In this document: in pieces, positions 1 through 13,400 of the stretch | Numbering within the stretch: the first letter of the stretch is position 1 | How the letters are laid out: each line of letters opens with the position of its first letter | DNA from: Epinephelus fuscoguttatus | Lineage: Eukaryota > Chordata > Actinopteri > Perciformes > Serranidae | Reading direction: 5' to 3' | DNA length: 64,000 nt | Assembly: GCF_011397635.1 (NCBI RefSeq) | Contig: NC_064772.1 | Coordinates: 12,601,035 to 12,665,034, forward strand | Program-made: the position numbers and the translations under genes | The notes under the pieces: generated by a model | Seen by the model: the letters and a program-made list of their open reading frames with translations, nothing else | What the model was told of the DNA's origin: nothing | Database searches by the model: none

Positions 1-230
1 ATCACAATGTGCGTAACTGTGACCATTTCACAACATGAACCACTTGTTTGGAACTGTGATCATTAGTACATGCACCTGACTCTGGTACTTTCCAGCAGTC
101 ATATATGTCGTTTTTAGAGCCATTGGGAAACAACTTACTCTTATGTTAAGGTATGAGGATGTGTTGTTTCAGAGCAACATTATATTTCTGGCCACCTGAT
201 GAATGAGAGCCCAGTATTTGCACTCTTTAC

Positions 231-267
231 AATCAACCAACCGACCAACCGACCGACCAACTGACTG

Positions 268-315
<48 letters not shown>
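231..315. repeat. Tetranucleotide microsatellite (AATC)n
   Basis: A degenerate ACCA/ACCG/ACTG run (231-270) passes into pure AATC units (271-315). The left part looks like an older, mutated part of the same array. Confidence 0.9.
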
Positions 316-317
<2 letters not shown>

Positions 318-3300
318 TATTGTTACATGGAATTATATATGGTACAACTCCAGTGAAATGTGATTCCATCAGCACTTTAACTTTTGCACTGTAATTTAGT
401 CCTTTTATTGTGTCTTCATACATCCTTGGCTGCTGCTTCACAATCACCCATGTTTCCGGATGGTTCTGGTAATCCATAGTTTCTGGCTGTGGAGTGATTT
501 AAATGCCATAACAAGACCAACAAGACGGCAGCATGATCGCTCCTCTCAAACAGGGGCAGCGCAACATTGCAGCCACCTCTGAACGGTGTACAACAGTGAT
601 CCACAGTAGGACCTTGACAGCACCTCATGTTCCTGTCATCTCACCATAGTCCCCTGCTCTGTCAGATCGGCATATAGAAAAAGAGCACCCTGGCTAGATG
701 GCGCTGTCCAGGATTTAGCCAAGTATTAGTGAATCAAAGGATATTACAGTTCCTGATATCCCAACCGATGTGGTGCAGAGGTTGTTCAGATGCTTGTTCA
801 GCTGGTGCCAATCCGTCTCCATCTTTCCTCGATGTTTACTCATGTTTACATCTGAAAACATCTACCTGGCTAGCTAGCAGTTAGCTAGCTGGAAGTTGGC
901 AGAGTTTTAGAGACTGGTGAGTTGATTTCCTCATCCCACTGAATGACCTGCAGCCACACACCACCACCATCCAAAGCCAACCACAAAAAAGCACCATCAA
1001 GACTTGCAAAACAGACTTAAGAGCCTAATTTAGCCTAAATACAGCACAAATTTAGTAGAGCTGACAGAGAGGCAACTGGAATCATCCGAGCCTTTATCTT
1101 TTATCTGTTAGCTCTGTTTTGGTCTCCACCAACTCCTGAGGGAAATACTAGGCTCTTTAGCTGCTAAAGGCTCCACTATGTCCACCAGCTAGTCTCTATC
1201 TCTGCCTGTCTGCCATTTGGTGCTGAGCAGGTAGTGTCCAGCTGCCGGCTGCATGTGAAAATTATGCTATTAGAGCAGAGAGTACACCAAAACAGGGAGT
1301 AATTTATAGGCTGGACTTCTAAACAAAGAGCTGAAACTTGCTATAAAGCTCTAGAACAACGAGGCCAGCTGCAAAATAAGCTGATTAAAAATATCAGTTA
1401 CAGCCACTTAAAATTACATTTATGTACTGCATCATAAACATTATTAACACTTTAAAGGGGATGTATTGTACTTTTCCTAATTTTCTGTCATATATATGTT
1501 ACGATAACAGATGTTAAAATTTAACATGACCAAAGTTTCAAGAAATTAGGTAAATGTATGTAAAAGTGATCTCAGTCAGGTTTCAGACCATCATCAGACC
1601 ATTCTTAAGACTCTGTTTCCAACATTTTTACTTCTTTGGAACAAGATTACATCAGCTCAGAATAGATTTCTTCATGTGGTCACCACATTTCTTTATAGGG
1701 TCAGCTGCTCCAGACACGCTACTCCAAGTGTTTACATTACACTGCTACATGTAGCTACATGCTAATGTCAGGGAACATGATCTTGGTTTCATGATGTTGA
1801 TTTCAACATGTGCTTCGAGAAACTCAAAAGTATATTCATAATAAACCCAAAAATGAGCACAGTAGGTCCTCTTAAAACATCTGAATGGCTCATTTGAGCA
1901 TACCAACAGAGTTTCATGCCCCTCCAAGGCACAAGTACTGTTTTTCCACTGTTTCTGTGTCCAGGATTTTTTGGACAGGCCTAAAGTCATGGTGCACTGG
2001 AGCCATCCTTTACATAATCCTTCTTCTACCTTATACAGGAAATACTGTGTTAGTACAAATGTTGACTTAGAGTGCAATGCAACAGTATCGATTGTTTCAC
2101 CTTGTGTGTGAGTGGCAAGTTTGCTACGTCCCACAAGCTCTCTTAGCTCTTTCAGTTTAATAAATACATGAATAAACATCTGTTAAATGCCACAGTCGCA
2201 AGATATATAGCCACCACTAATGTACCTTTTAGCCTTTAGACCATATCAGCTATTCGGCCTGCTGACATTTACTGTGCTTTATGCTAACATGAGCTGCTGT
2301 TAGAGGCTGTCGCCACCAGAGACTGCTGATAACCCGAGACAACCCACTCTGGATTCATTTCCTGCATCTGTGTCACATGGGTTTCGTCACTGCCCCACCC
2401 CTTTAGGAGACTATCGGTGGCCCAGAGTCTCATAATTCCAACGGGAAAAGTGAACGTGAGTACAAATTATGACCGCTTCCTTCGCCCCCACAGTCGCTGA
2501 AATAAACACTGAACCCATTTTTCACAGGCCCTGACCCTTTGACACTGAAATGGCATTTTTTCAGATGAATAAATCAGAAGAAAATTAACTTTGTTTGAAA
2601 CATGTCTTTGTTTTTGCAACACACTCTCGTGACATCATGCAACAAGTGACATAACCTTTCGCTCAGCTGGTATCAGACGTTAAAAGAGATAAAATAAAGA
2701 ACAAACATTAATTATTACATTATTGTACTGTATTTAGTGCTGCACTGTTTTGAACCTGATTCCGTCCATCCACACGACGTTTACAACACTTCCAAAGGAG
2801 GTGGGGGGATGCGGGGGAGAGACAACCACGCCTACTTGGGAGAATGGAAGTGTCTACCATTTCGTGCCATTGGCATGGCTTGCAATGCATTATCTTTTGC
2901 TATAGAGTATCTTTGTAGCCCTTTAGTGGCTCTCTAGTTCTCTGGTTCAGAGGATGTGTGCTATGCATTCACAGACTGTGTGTGCTACTGGCTCAGATAC
3001 TAACAAGAGTCTGTCACTTCGCAGCAACTCAATCTTGGTTTCAGCTTCTTTAAAGCATAGTGCTCACTTTTTCAGAATTTTGAAATCTAGTATTATATAC
3101 TTGACGATTTTTAATCAGTGGAATTGGGCTGGGTGGTTACACATTTTGAATGAATGAATGAATGAACTTTAATTTAACAATGAAGTGCAGTCTGATCCAA
3201 AGGAAGTGGGCAGCTGAGGGTGAAGCCTCCTGGTCTTGCGCATAAAATCTGGATCAGAAAATCGGTTGTCACAGGTAAAATACACCATTAAAGGGTTGGT

Positions 3301-3858
3301 CCACCTTATTCCACCTGTGGGAATTTAACCTCCATTAAAAATTTGCCTTACAAAAGACAGTAAAATCTTTTTATAAAAAAAGTACTGAGGTACCAGCAAA
3401 AAAAGGAAGTCAGAGAAAAGAGTTTTTTTTAACGTGTAACCTTTTCACTGACTAAACTCCAAAAAACCTACTGTTTCCATGATCTTTTTAATCTTACTTC
3501 CCTTTTAAACATTTACAGAATCACTGCACTGTTTAACTCATAAGGGGAATTCATGAGAACTCTCTCTTGAACGAACATGTTTCTTCTTTGCTGCAGTACG
3601 ACACTGTAGTGTTTCCCGTATTGGTGAATAAAGCTGTTCCTGGTCACACTAATGAATTCTTATACATATTAATGTTTACCAGTGGGATGTTAAGCTAACA
3701 CATTGTAGTAATTTGAGTCAGTGGGATCATATAATGAAAGTATGATTAGAACATTATTCAATTTAATCAAATCATTAAAGATTCATTGCCCTATATTAGT
3801 GTGTATGAGTGTGTGTACAATGCAATAAAGACAAGCCTGTGTGTTTGTCTGTGTGTAT

Positions 3859-3860
<2 letters not shown>

Positions 3861-3896
<36 letters not shown>
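3861..3896. repeat. GT dinucleotide microsatellite
   Basis: Eighteen uninterrupted GT units, preceded by an imperfect GT-rich run from about 3840. Confidence 0.95.
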
Positions 3897-3899
<3 letters not shown>

Positions 3900-4675
3900 A
3901 AAGTAGAACCAATTTCCCTTTCAAGCTTTTTACACACATATACACACATTACATAAGAGTGCAGTGCACACACGCAGTTTAGTTATGACAAAGGAAAAAG
4001 ATACAAGCACTGAGGATAAAATCAGATCTTTTGATTTGATTCACTGCAGCGTCATCTCCCCTGTAGGTGGATGTATGCACAGCCAGTATAGAGGCTGTGA
4101 AGCAGTAACCAAAGTGAAGACGACTACAGTTTCCTTTCCCGATAGAGACCTCTGCTGGTGACAAGTGCTGCTCATGTTGGTCATATGGGGAGAAATAGCA
4201 CTTCAAAATCTGTGACACATTGGAAGCCACTGCAGAGACCTGAGAACTAATATCTTTTAGTATTTGTTTTATTTTTTATTTTTTTTATTTATTTTTTTAT
4301 TGTTACCTGTGAGTTTTCTGGGATGAGGAAAAAAATCAGCTGTAAATAAAAGCACTGACATTTTTTTTCTAAGTAATGGCTGGACATTAATCATTTAATT
4401 ATTGCTATGTTTTGCTTCTTTATTTTTTTAGCCACTTGTCTCAATAACTGTTGGATAGATCGCCATGAAAGCTGGTACCAATATTCCCCTGACCTAAACC
4501 AGGTGCAGGTCAAAATTTTGATTTGTTGTTTATCTGTAATATAATTGACTCTAATTCACAAAATAATTTTCTCAGCTGTAATTTGTGTTTAATCCTAGTT
4601 GTTAGTATGCAAATCCAGTAAACATGGTTAACGGGGTAATCATCATACTTAGCATGCTATAGCTAGCAGTTTACC

Positions 4676-4910
4676 TCAAAGCAAAGCAGCAACCTCCAGG
4701 GCTGAGAGAGGAACTCAAGGTAGAAGTGCCAAAAACTGCAGTTCTGCTAATGGCCACTTGAGGCTGGTTCCAAAAGCGAGTCAATCTCCACAGACCCCTG
4801 TTAAAATGGCCAACTTTACAGCAGAAATAAACACATTTACAGCCTGGCACAAAAAAAATGGTTTTGGCTTCCACAGCTAATTTTGACATTCATGTCAACT
4901 GTATGAGGAA
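4676..4910. repeat. Dispersed repeat shared with the TLR 3' flank
   Basis: This block and 16185-16530 share an ordered series of matching segments: one around AACCTCCAGGGCTGA, one around CAAAAACTGCAGTTC, one around CAGCAGAAATAAACA, and a final one around GACATTCATG. The family is unassigned. The copy at 16185-16530 carries an extra internal insertion at about 16300-16430. Confidence 0.7.
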
Positions 4911-7900
4911 GGGATTTTTATATAACTCTAACTAGAAATGATGCATATTTAAAGGTGGGGCTGCTTGGGTGACAGGTTGTCTGTGGGGCGTTGCTACAGG
5001 CTAATAGCCAGATCCACTTTTCTCTCCTCCACAGCTCAACCATCTCATCCAAATATGGTCACTTCTGGTGGCATCTGCTAAAATGCTGAACTCAAGGTGA
5101 GTCTACAGTGGGTGATGCCACAGTAGCTACATCCATTATTTTATACAGTCCATGCTCAAAGCACAGCCTAAGCCCCTAGGAATAGTGTTAGAGTGGCCAA
5201 ACCCTAAAACTAAAACTTCTGTGTCCATCATGTGAGGCTGTTGGGCCAAAAAGACCTTTTACAATAAATCTACATTCTGAAAGAAACATCAGTGGTCATA
5301 ACCCCCAGAAAATGAGTCTTTTCATGATCAGAACTTTTTATCCCCATTCTAGTTCAAAGAGTGCTAAACCCAAATTTAGCTGGCTTGGTCAGCAGAAGTG
5401 TCTGGTGCGCTTGCTCTATGGGCCAGTAAATCTGAAGATCTGGGTAAATTTATACACTGGCATGACTGTAGACTCCAAAAACTGAGAATGGGGTTAACAT
5501 TTTAAGCTGCTGTACCTCCAAAACTACAGCACAAAAGCATTGTCACTTTAAGCAACCAAAACTACTTTGAACAGTTGTTCAGCATTTTGGTAATTACGCT
5601 TATTTGCTTTTTTTTCCTGTGAGTTGGACAACAAGACTAATACCACTCACGTGTTTGTATTCTAAATATGACGCTACAGCTAGGAGCTGGTGAGTTTAGA
5701 ACAAAGACGAAAAGCTGGGGTAATCAGCCAGTCTGGCTCTGTCCAAAGGTAACAAAATCCAACTTCCAGCACCTCCAAAGCTCACAAATTGATATGGTAT
5801 ATCTAATTTGTTCAATCTGTACAAAAACCAAAGTGTAAAAACGTAAATGTTTCATCTACTTAACTTTTCAAATATATCCCATTTGTTTAATCCTTAAAGA
5901 AACCCTAAGTGTAGATGAGAAGATTACAGCTAGCAGCTGGTTAGCGTTAGCTTAGCGAAAGAAAAAAAGAAAAAAAAAAGGAAGAGGGAGCCAAATGCAG
6001 AAATGACAACCTCCTCACCTCCCACTCAACGATATCTATACAGGACATACAGTGCATACAGTTAAGTGAAAGAATTCTGTAATCAGTTCCTTTCTGTGGG
6101 GTGCTTGTATTGCTGTGTTTACAGTCACTGTTCAAAGAGATGGTCTTAACAAACTGTGGATGGGGAAGTGAAAAGGGGATAAGAGGCTACAGGCCTCCTG
6201 TACTTCCAGTCATAAAACATAATGTTCTCACACTGAGGTGACAGAGTCTCTTAATAAATTACAATTTATTTCTTCATAAACCTCTGGCTTGTCTTCTTCT
6301 CTGCATACAAAATGACCACTTATAACAACACATGTTAAGTGCTGCACATTATTCATAGATACTAAAATCATTAGATACATATTAGATATTTACATTAATA
6401 TGCAACCAAAATCACAGAGCAAAGAGAACGTAATGAGGATATCTAAAAAAAAAAAAAAAAAAAAAAGATTCCAGCTAAACCAAAAAATTCTCTAATTGTG
6501 TAATGGATTGCGTAATAGTGTGTTTTCCAAGCACCAAAAAAGCAGAATTACCTTCTTTTTTTTTGCATCAAGTCATTGTTGCGTGACATCAATCAGTCAT
6601 GCAGAGAGTGACACCACTATTGTTTTTGAATGAGTGAATTTTTGGACATATTACATCAGGGTAGACTCTTTTTAGTTACTGCACTAACAGACCATAATAC
6701 TGTATACTATCTACATTTTAAAGTAACAAAAAATTACTACACAAAGACTTGATGGGCTATGTGCTCAAATTTCTAGCTTTTAAAACCCTTTCAAGCTGTT
6801 GAAGTAAAAAAGAGTCCATGGAGTCCAAACACTGGTGGTGGTGGTGGCTGCTGACTGCTGAGGCTGATGAATCCGTAAAGACTAGGTGGTGATGGGGAGG
6901 TGGAGGGTGTGCATGACAGCAGCAAGAAAGAGCTATGGCAGAGAAAGAACCATATTTAAAATGAGGAGCAGTAACGTGATAGGCTGACAGAGAAGGTGTG
7001 TCGCTGTGCTGTTATTTGATTGTGAACCAGCTGAAAACAGCTGATGACTCCATTGACAGACCCAGACAAAGACACCTAGACACAGTGAGTGAGCATATGT
7101 GCAAGGAGTGAATGGCAGGGTGAGAAAGAAGCTTAAAGCCTGAGCATGAAAAACATTGTCTTCCTGAATGAACTTCAGTTTTAGATTACAATTATTGATA
7201 GAGTACATGTAATTTTCATGTTGCAGCTGATAAAGATGGAGCTAATTTTAAATTACTTGATATGCTGCTGTGTAGCATAACAATATATCATATTAGGTTA
7301 GATAACATAAAGTAACATAAAATATAAATCAGGTAAAGTACAAGTACCTTAAAAATGTACTTAAATACAGTACTTGAGTAAATGTACTTACTGCATTTTG
7401 GATGCAAATATTGTACTTTTCACTCCACTGCATTCAATTCACCGCTTTAGTTACTTCACAGATTCAGAATATTGATACAAAATATAATCAACTAATAATG
7501 TATTATAACAGATTATACATATAACAAGATATCGATCAGTAATATTAGTCAGAATAATATATATTATTCTGAAATGCTACATTTAGCTACTTAATGAGTA
7601 CTTTTTTCACTTCATATTGATACTTAACTTTTTCAACTTTTACTTGTACTTTTGAAAGCAGGTCTTGCAGCAGAGTTTGTTTTACATCATGTTTCAACTC
7701 AAAAGCTAGCAAAGCAGTGCATGCCATTTCCCAACTGAACATGTCTATGGAGGGGATCATGCACTTGGTTGTGTGTGGGTGCATATGTGTATCTGTCTGT
7801 CTGCAGCAGATCATGCATACTATTGGACCCATCAGCCTATTAGGTTTTGTGCACATTTATGACTGTATGCCGATTCACAGCTTTTGAACAACCTATTTTA

Positions 7901-8659
7901 TTGACTGCTCTGTTTTATATTGTCATCAATCTCAGGATCCATCAGCTATTGGTCTGAATTCAATAAGCCTATAGGCGTAATGGCCAATATTTCGGAAGTT
8001 CTGATGTAGCCAGTCAATTTCTGGGCCAAGGCTTCCTCTTCCAAGCACCAGTCATTTCAGCTGCATATTAATGCAGATTTAAAAAAAGCTAATATAAAAC
8101 TAAATTGCCATCGGACTCAAGCTGGCGGTATTTTGGCCAGTGTGCTTCGCCTCTCCAAACGGACTGTATACCTGTCACTCAGACCTGATTTATCAATACT
8201 GTTCAGAGTACAAATTCAAACCAGAGCACTTCTGACACCAAACCCTTTCCCATTGCCTACAGATTCAGCATTCATATGCAGATATCTGTTTACAAAGATT
8301 ATGCCATGACTGCTGACTCCTCACTCCTCCCAGCGGGTACGGACCACAAGTGATCAACAACTGCTTCAGTTTGGAATCTTGTTTCCCTTCATTCCACGAC
8401 TGTCATGTATACACACGCTGTACAGCCTGCCCTGCACTCCCCATTCCCCGCCCACATTCCCTCAGACACACCTGGCAGAGATCTCTACTGAGTGCACTTT
8501 TCTAGTTATTATCAACGACTCAAGCTCACACATAGTCCCCCTCTATACCTGTTTACTAATGCATCATGTTTCAGTGTCATGTTGTTTTAATGTATTAGAG
8601 CAGTGAAATGTCTCAACAGTCTTTACTTCCTCCGGCTGATAAAGATAACTATATCTACC

Positions 8660-9120
8660 ATCAATCAGACAAGAGGAAGTGTTGGTTTTCTGTTGGACCC
8701 TTTCAAACTATATTTGCATTTATCATTAGTTGAAAGGAAGTGAGTTTGACCACAACACCCTGTGTGACACACAAAAAAAAGAAGTTAAAGAGTGAATAGA
8801 TAGCAGTATACTGTATTTGCATAAATGGCATTAACATTAAAATCTTAGCCCTATTAAAGGTCTTTAAATGTTCTTTCAGGAATGTATTAATGTTTGTGTT
8901 TGTAAAACATAAAGGCTATGTTACCATAAGCTACACAGTGGATGAAGGTGACCTCAGTATCTTGAAAAAACTAAATGAGATAAACAAGAAATAACAGCAA
9001 GTCCTGCCCTTTACTTTCACTTCCTCACTCACTGTATTAGAAGGAGGACAGAGCTTCCAGGCAGAGGAAAGAGACGAACATGCTTCTCATGTACATGAGA
9101 CTGACACTGTATATTACATG
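8660..9120 (+). promoter_or_regulatory. Candidate TLR promoter and 5' exon
   Basis: Several ETS/PU.1-type cores lie here: AAGAGGAAGTG at 8671-8681 and GAAAGGAAGTG at 8732-8742. At 9015-9024 the minus strand reads GGAAGTGAAA, which fits the ETS-IRF composite element GGAANNGAAA. A strong donor, ATG|GTAAGAG, follows at 9120/9121. An acceptor, GATTTTCAG, ends at 10329, so a leader exon ending at 9120 could join the main TLR exon at 10330. An ATG at 9080 would read in frame across this splice and add about 50 residues before the favoured start at 10433. The motifs are seen. Promoter function and the exon are inferred, and the transcription start is not visible. Confidence 0.45.
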
Positions 9121-9316
9121 GTAAGAGATGTCATTTACACTCTTTTGATCTGGGAGAAACATCTTAATCGAACAAGGGAAGATAATTAAGTCTGTCAGTG
9201 ATCAGTGATTAATCAGCACTTCTTCTTGTGACACAGTGAGTATCAAAAATTATTATTTCTTGACCATTTAAGGTTAAATAAATTGAGGTCAAATGTTCAG
9301 ATGACATGCAACTTAA

Positions 9317-10234
9317 AGCTCCAGTGTGTAAGATTCAGGAGGATTTAGTGGAATCTAGTGGTGAGGATTACAGATTGCAACCAGCTCAAACTGGTTAGAA
9401 TTCCTTTAGCATTCATTGTGCAGGAGGTTTTTAATGGTAACCAAATTGTCTGCAGAGGTCTTTTTCTCTCAGTACAGACAGACCGGGTGATTTAAACTGG
9501 TAAACACACTGAATAAAGAAGTTTCACATTACAAACCACTGTTGCAGATTGGCCCTCAGTGCCTGCTATGTCAGCTCAATTTTTCTCTTTCATAACCTTT
9601 TGTGTGCTCACCTTTTTCTGATCCAGATGTTCAGAATGATCTTACTGTGAGCCACATTATCCACGGAGCTCCCTGCTAGCTAGAAACACTGAACAAGGCA
9701 GATTCTTTGTGCAAACCAGTGTTTCTCTGACACTGTTTGGCACGTCACAGATGGCCGTTAGCCTAGGACCTGCTAAAGTGTGCTCACCTTTTTTTGGTCT
9801 GATAACTTAACATTTGGACATACAGGAAGTTTTTGCGAGAGCCAAATTATCCACAGAGGCATCTTCTTCTCCAGAAAAGATGGACCGGATTATTTAAACC
9901 GGTAAAAACACTGAATAAAGCAGTTTCATGTTAAAAAAAAAAAAAAAAAAAAAAAGAATCTGTGTTTTTCCGATGCTGTCTGCCACTGAGGGGTTACTAG
10001 CAATGGTGGCCAATGCGAAAAATGAAAATGGCTTGATCTAGAGCCAGTGTTTGGCTTGACCATTTTGAGCTACACATGGCGGTGCAACATGGCGATCTAC
10101 AGTATGTAGACGAAGACCCAATTCCTATCTAAATATAAACGCCTCATTCAAAGGAAACAAAAACACAACAATTCTTATTTTCAGGTGATATTTCATTTCT
10201 TGTAATATATCCCCTAAATCCTACACATGGACCT
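9317..10234. mobile_element. Non-autonomous TTAA-type inverted-repeat element
   Basis: The left end (TTAA then AGCTCCAGTGTGTA at 9313) is the approximate reverse complement of the right end (CCTACACATGGACCTTTCAA, to 10239). The interior contains about three imperfect direct copies of a 170-190 bp unit, with recurring phrases such as CACTGAATAAAG at about 9510 and 9910, and an A-run at 9933-9955. There is no coding capacity. The right flank reads TTCA instead of TTAA. The element ends about 90 bp before the putative TLR acceptor, so it sits inside the first intron or promoter region. Related ends occur at 16702-17283 and 46023-47184. Confidence 0.7.
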
Positions 10235-10432
10235 TTCAATGTGATGTTCATGTATGATAGTGTTTTAATTGAGTATTTTTTATTTGTTAGTGTCCCTGAT
10301 GGTCTTTGTTTATTTTATTTGATTTTCAGGATCACCTTCTGCAGTTTCATTAACCAGGTGGACTATACGTTGAGGAAGTTCAGTTCCATTTTGTTTGGAC
10401 ATCTCTTGTTCTTTTGTAACAAAGATTTTAAA

Positions 10433-13400
10433 ATGGGTCCCGGCTTGAAAGAGGAACAAACAAAAAGAGGATCAAAATGTTTTAAACTAACTTTTGTTTT
10501 TTTCTTGCTGAATATCAGCAGTTTTTTTGTTCCAGTCACAGGGTATGTACTGAGGTCTTGCCATATCAGTCACAGAACTGCCATATGTTCCAAGAAGAGA
10601 CTCACTGCTGTCCCTCAAGATATTCCCTCAACAGTGAAAGGTTTGGACTTGTATGGAAACAAAATTTCAAAAATCCAAGTATCAGATTTCAAAAAGCTGT
10701 CAAATTTGACAGAGTTAAATCTGAAATGGAATATAATCTCAGAGATAGATACAGGCTCCTTTACCAATCTGAATTCCCTCAAGAAGTTAAATCTAAATGA
10801 TAACAAACTTACTGGACTTGGAGACAATGTTTTTGATGGTTTGGGCAGCCTAACACATCTCAGAATGAACAGAAATCAGATCAAAACAGTGGCATCCACC
10901 TCTTTTAAGTCCTTGACGAACTTGATGGTTTTGGACATCTCCGTCAACAAACTGTACCGCATAACAAATGTTCATACTATATTACAGCACCTGCCAAATC
11001 TACTGGAGCTGTCAGTCGCAAACAACAACTTAACCTCTTTTCAGTCGTGGGAACTGACAAACAGCTCACTAAAACTTGCCCACCTTGATTTGTCTCAAAA
11101 TCCCATTGGAGACTTTAGGATCACTGCAGATGTTTTTCCTAATCTCACCTGGTTAAACACTGGGGGCTCTTCTAAGAGGCATCACATGAAATGGGACGTT
11201 CGTAACAAGACTTTTCTTCGTAGAGTGTCTACTTTTGATATTAGTGGGCTTCAAATACCTTCAGAAGACATGAAAACAATACTATGGACCTTCAACTCCT
11301 CACTGACGACAGTGAAGATGAATGATATGAAACGCACACACCTGAGAGCCTTAATTAACATCTCCTGCAGCATCCCAACAGTGTCCTCACTTCAACTCAG
11401 AAGTAACAACCTCTTTTTTGTGAGTTCAAATTTGTTACTGTTGTGTTTTAAGGTAACAGAGTTAGATTTAGCAGATAACTCAATGAAAAATATCAAAGAC
11501 GATGCCTTCAAATATCTTCAAGATATAACGGTCTTGGCTCTGAATCACAACAGGCTTTCATCTGTTCCAGCTGCCATAAGGAATCTACCAACTCTTGAAG
11601 AGCTAGATCTCAGCAAAAATAATATCACCACACTTGGGTGTCACGATTTCGCCAATCTGACAAAGCTCAGACAGCTCAGCCTTCATCAGAATTCAATCTC
11701 AGCTCTACAGGGGTGTGTTTTCAAGGATTTAATACACTTGGAAGTTTTAAAGCTACAGAATAACAGCATTTCTAAACTGAATGATGCTTTCATAAAATAC
11801 TTGCCAAATCTGAGACAACTGCGTCTGAATTCAAATAAACTCACAGCAATTAAACGTGGGGAATTTAGGGGCTTGCGGTCCCTCCAGAACTTGTCATTAC
11901 ATGAAAATCAGATAACAGTACTTGAAAATGGGTGTTTTACTGGACTGACAAATCTTATGGATATCCAGCTGCACAAGAATGATATTAAAAGACATAAAGA
12001 TTACAAAGATGGTTTCAGAGATCTGATAAATTTAAAACGATTGGATTTGAGTAACAATAACATTAAATACGATGAGAGCTCAGCTTTGCCTGATCCACCA
12101 TTTTCTCATCTGTTCAATTTGGAGACACTGGCTTTTACTGGAAATCACCGCAGAGGGAAGTCCCAGCTACCTTGCAACTTCCTGCAAGGCTTGACTAATC
12201 TTTTAGATTTCACTGGCAGGAATCTTCAGCTTATATCCTTGCACAAAGACACATTTAATCACACGCCAAAACTGCAAAACCTTGATATAAGCTCAAATGA
12301 ACTTATGGATCTTTCTTCAGAATTGTTTTACCCAATTAGAGATCTCAAAAGCCTCTATATATCTAGAATAAATCTTGGGTCTCTAGACTTCTTTAAAGAT
12401 GCCAGCCTAACTAAGCTGGAGTTCCTGCAGGCAAGAAAGAATCAGTTTTCAGTTTTCAGTGAGGAAGCACTGGAGTCCATGCCAGCTCTGGCTTACTTGG
12501 ATCTTCAAGGCAATAGTTTCACCTGTGACTGTGATAACGCCTGGTTCCTCAAGTGGACAGAAAACAACCAGCAAACACAAGTTTTTGATGCCTACAGCTT
12601 TGTGTGCAACTATCCTCCACACCTTAAAGGTATGAAACTGTTGAAGCTCGATGTCCGGTCCTGCACAGTGGACACTGAATTCATCTGCTTTATCTCCACC
12701 ACATGTATGATCCTCCTGTTTATGGTGGCATCCTTCACCTACCATTTCCTGAGGTGGTACTTGGCCTATGCCTACTACATCTTCTTGGCTTTTCTCTTTG
12801 ACACAAAGCATAAAAACAAGCAAGCTCCAAATCAGTATGATGCCTTCATCTCCTACAACACCCACGATGAGCCATGGGTCATCAGACAGCTGTTGCCAAA
12901 ACTGGAAGGGGAGCAAGGCTGGAGATTGTGTCTGCACCATCGAGACTTCGAGCCAGGTAAGACCACCCTTTACAACTGGCATTAAACACATTTTTAGCCA
13001 TGCTAGTGCAATAGCTTTTGGGACGGCAATATCAGTCTGTCCAGAATCAGTGGCAGTGTTTGGGTTCTGGGAGCAGAGGCACAAAGCAACATTGACAAGG
13101 CTGGTATATGCACTGACAGGTATGATTGGGAAATGACACACAGGTGAACAGGAGGATGTGGGAGTCAGGTAACCAGGAGGAAGGAAAGTCAAAGGGGAAC
13201 TGGTGGACAAATAGAGAGCACCAAGCTTAATAAAACTTCGTAGAGATCCAGGGACCTTGGAGAGGTGGGGATGTGGCTGGACAGAGGGACAGGAAGGCAG
13301 AATGGTCAGAAATAAACACAAATGATGTCACTGTGACCAGGCCCCCAGGAAGTGGGCCCGACTTTGAAGCCATTTAGATGTAGTGACCAAACAGTACAAC

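Larger units (their letters stand above)
1..8600. other. Intergenic, no gene recognised
   Basis: I see no exon with convincing coding character here. The longest open frames are under 150 codons, have no recognisable domain and are not flanked by matching splice sites. The stretch holds an AATC tetranucleotide array (231-315), a GT array (3861-3896), an A-rich run (6445-6466), and a dispersed repeat at about 4676-4910 that recurs in the TLR 3' region at 16185-16530. The segment around 4440-4680 resembles the fish repeat seen again at 43580-43930. Confidence 0.6.

Noticed and set aside
12449-13321. 290-codon open frame on the minus strand
   Set aside because: It runs antisense across the TLR transmembrane and TIR coding region and into the intron; it is a shadow with no domain.
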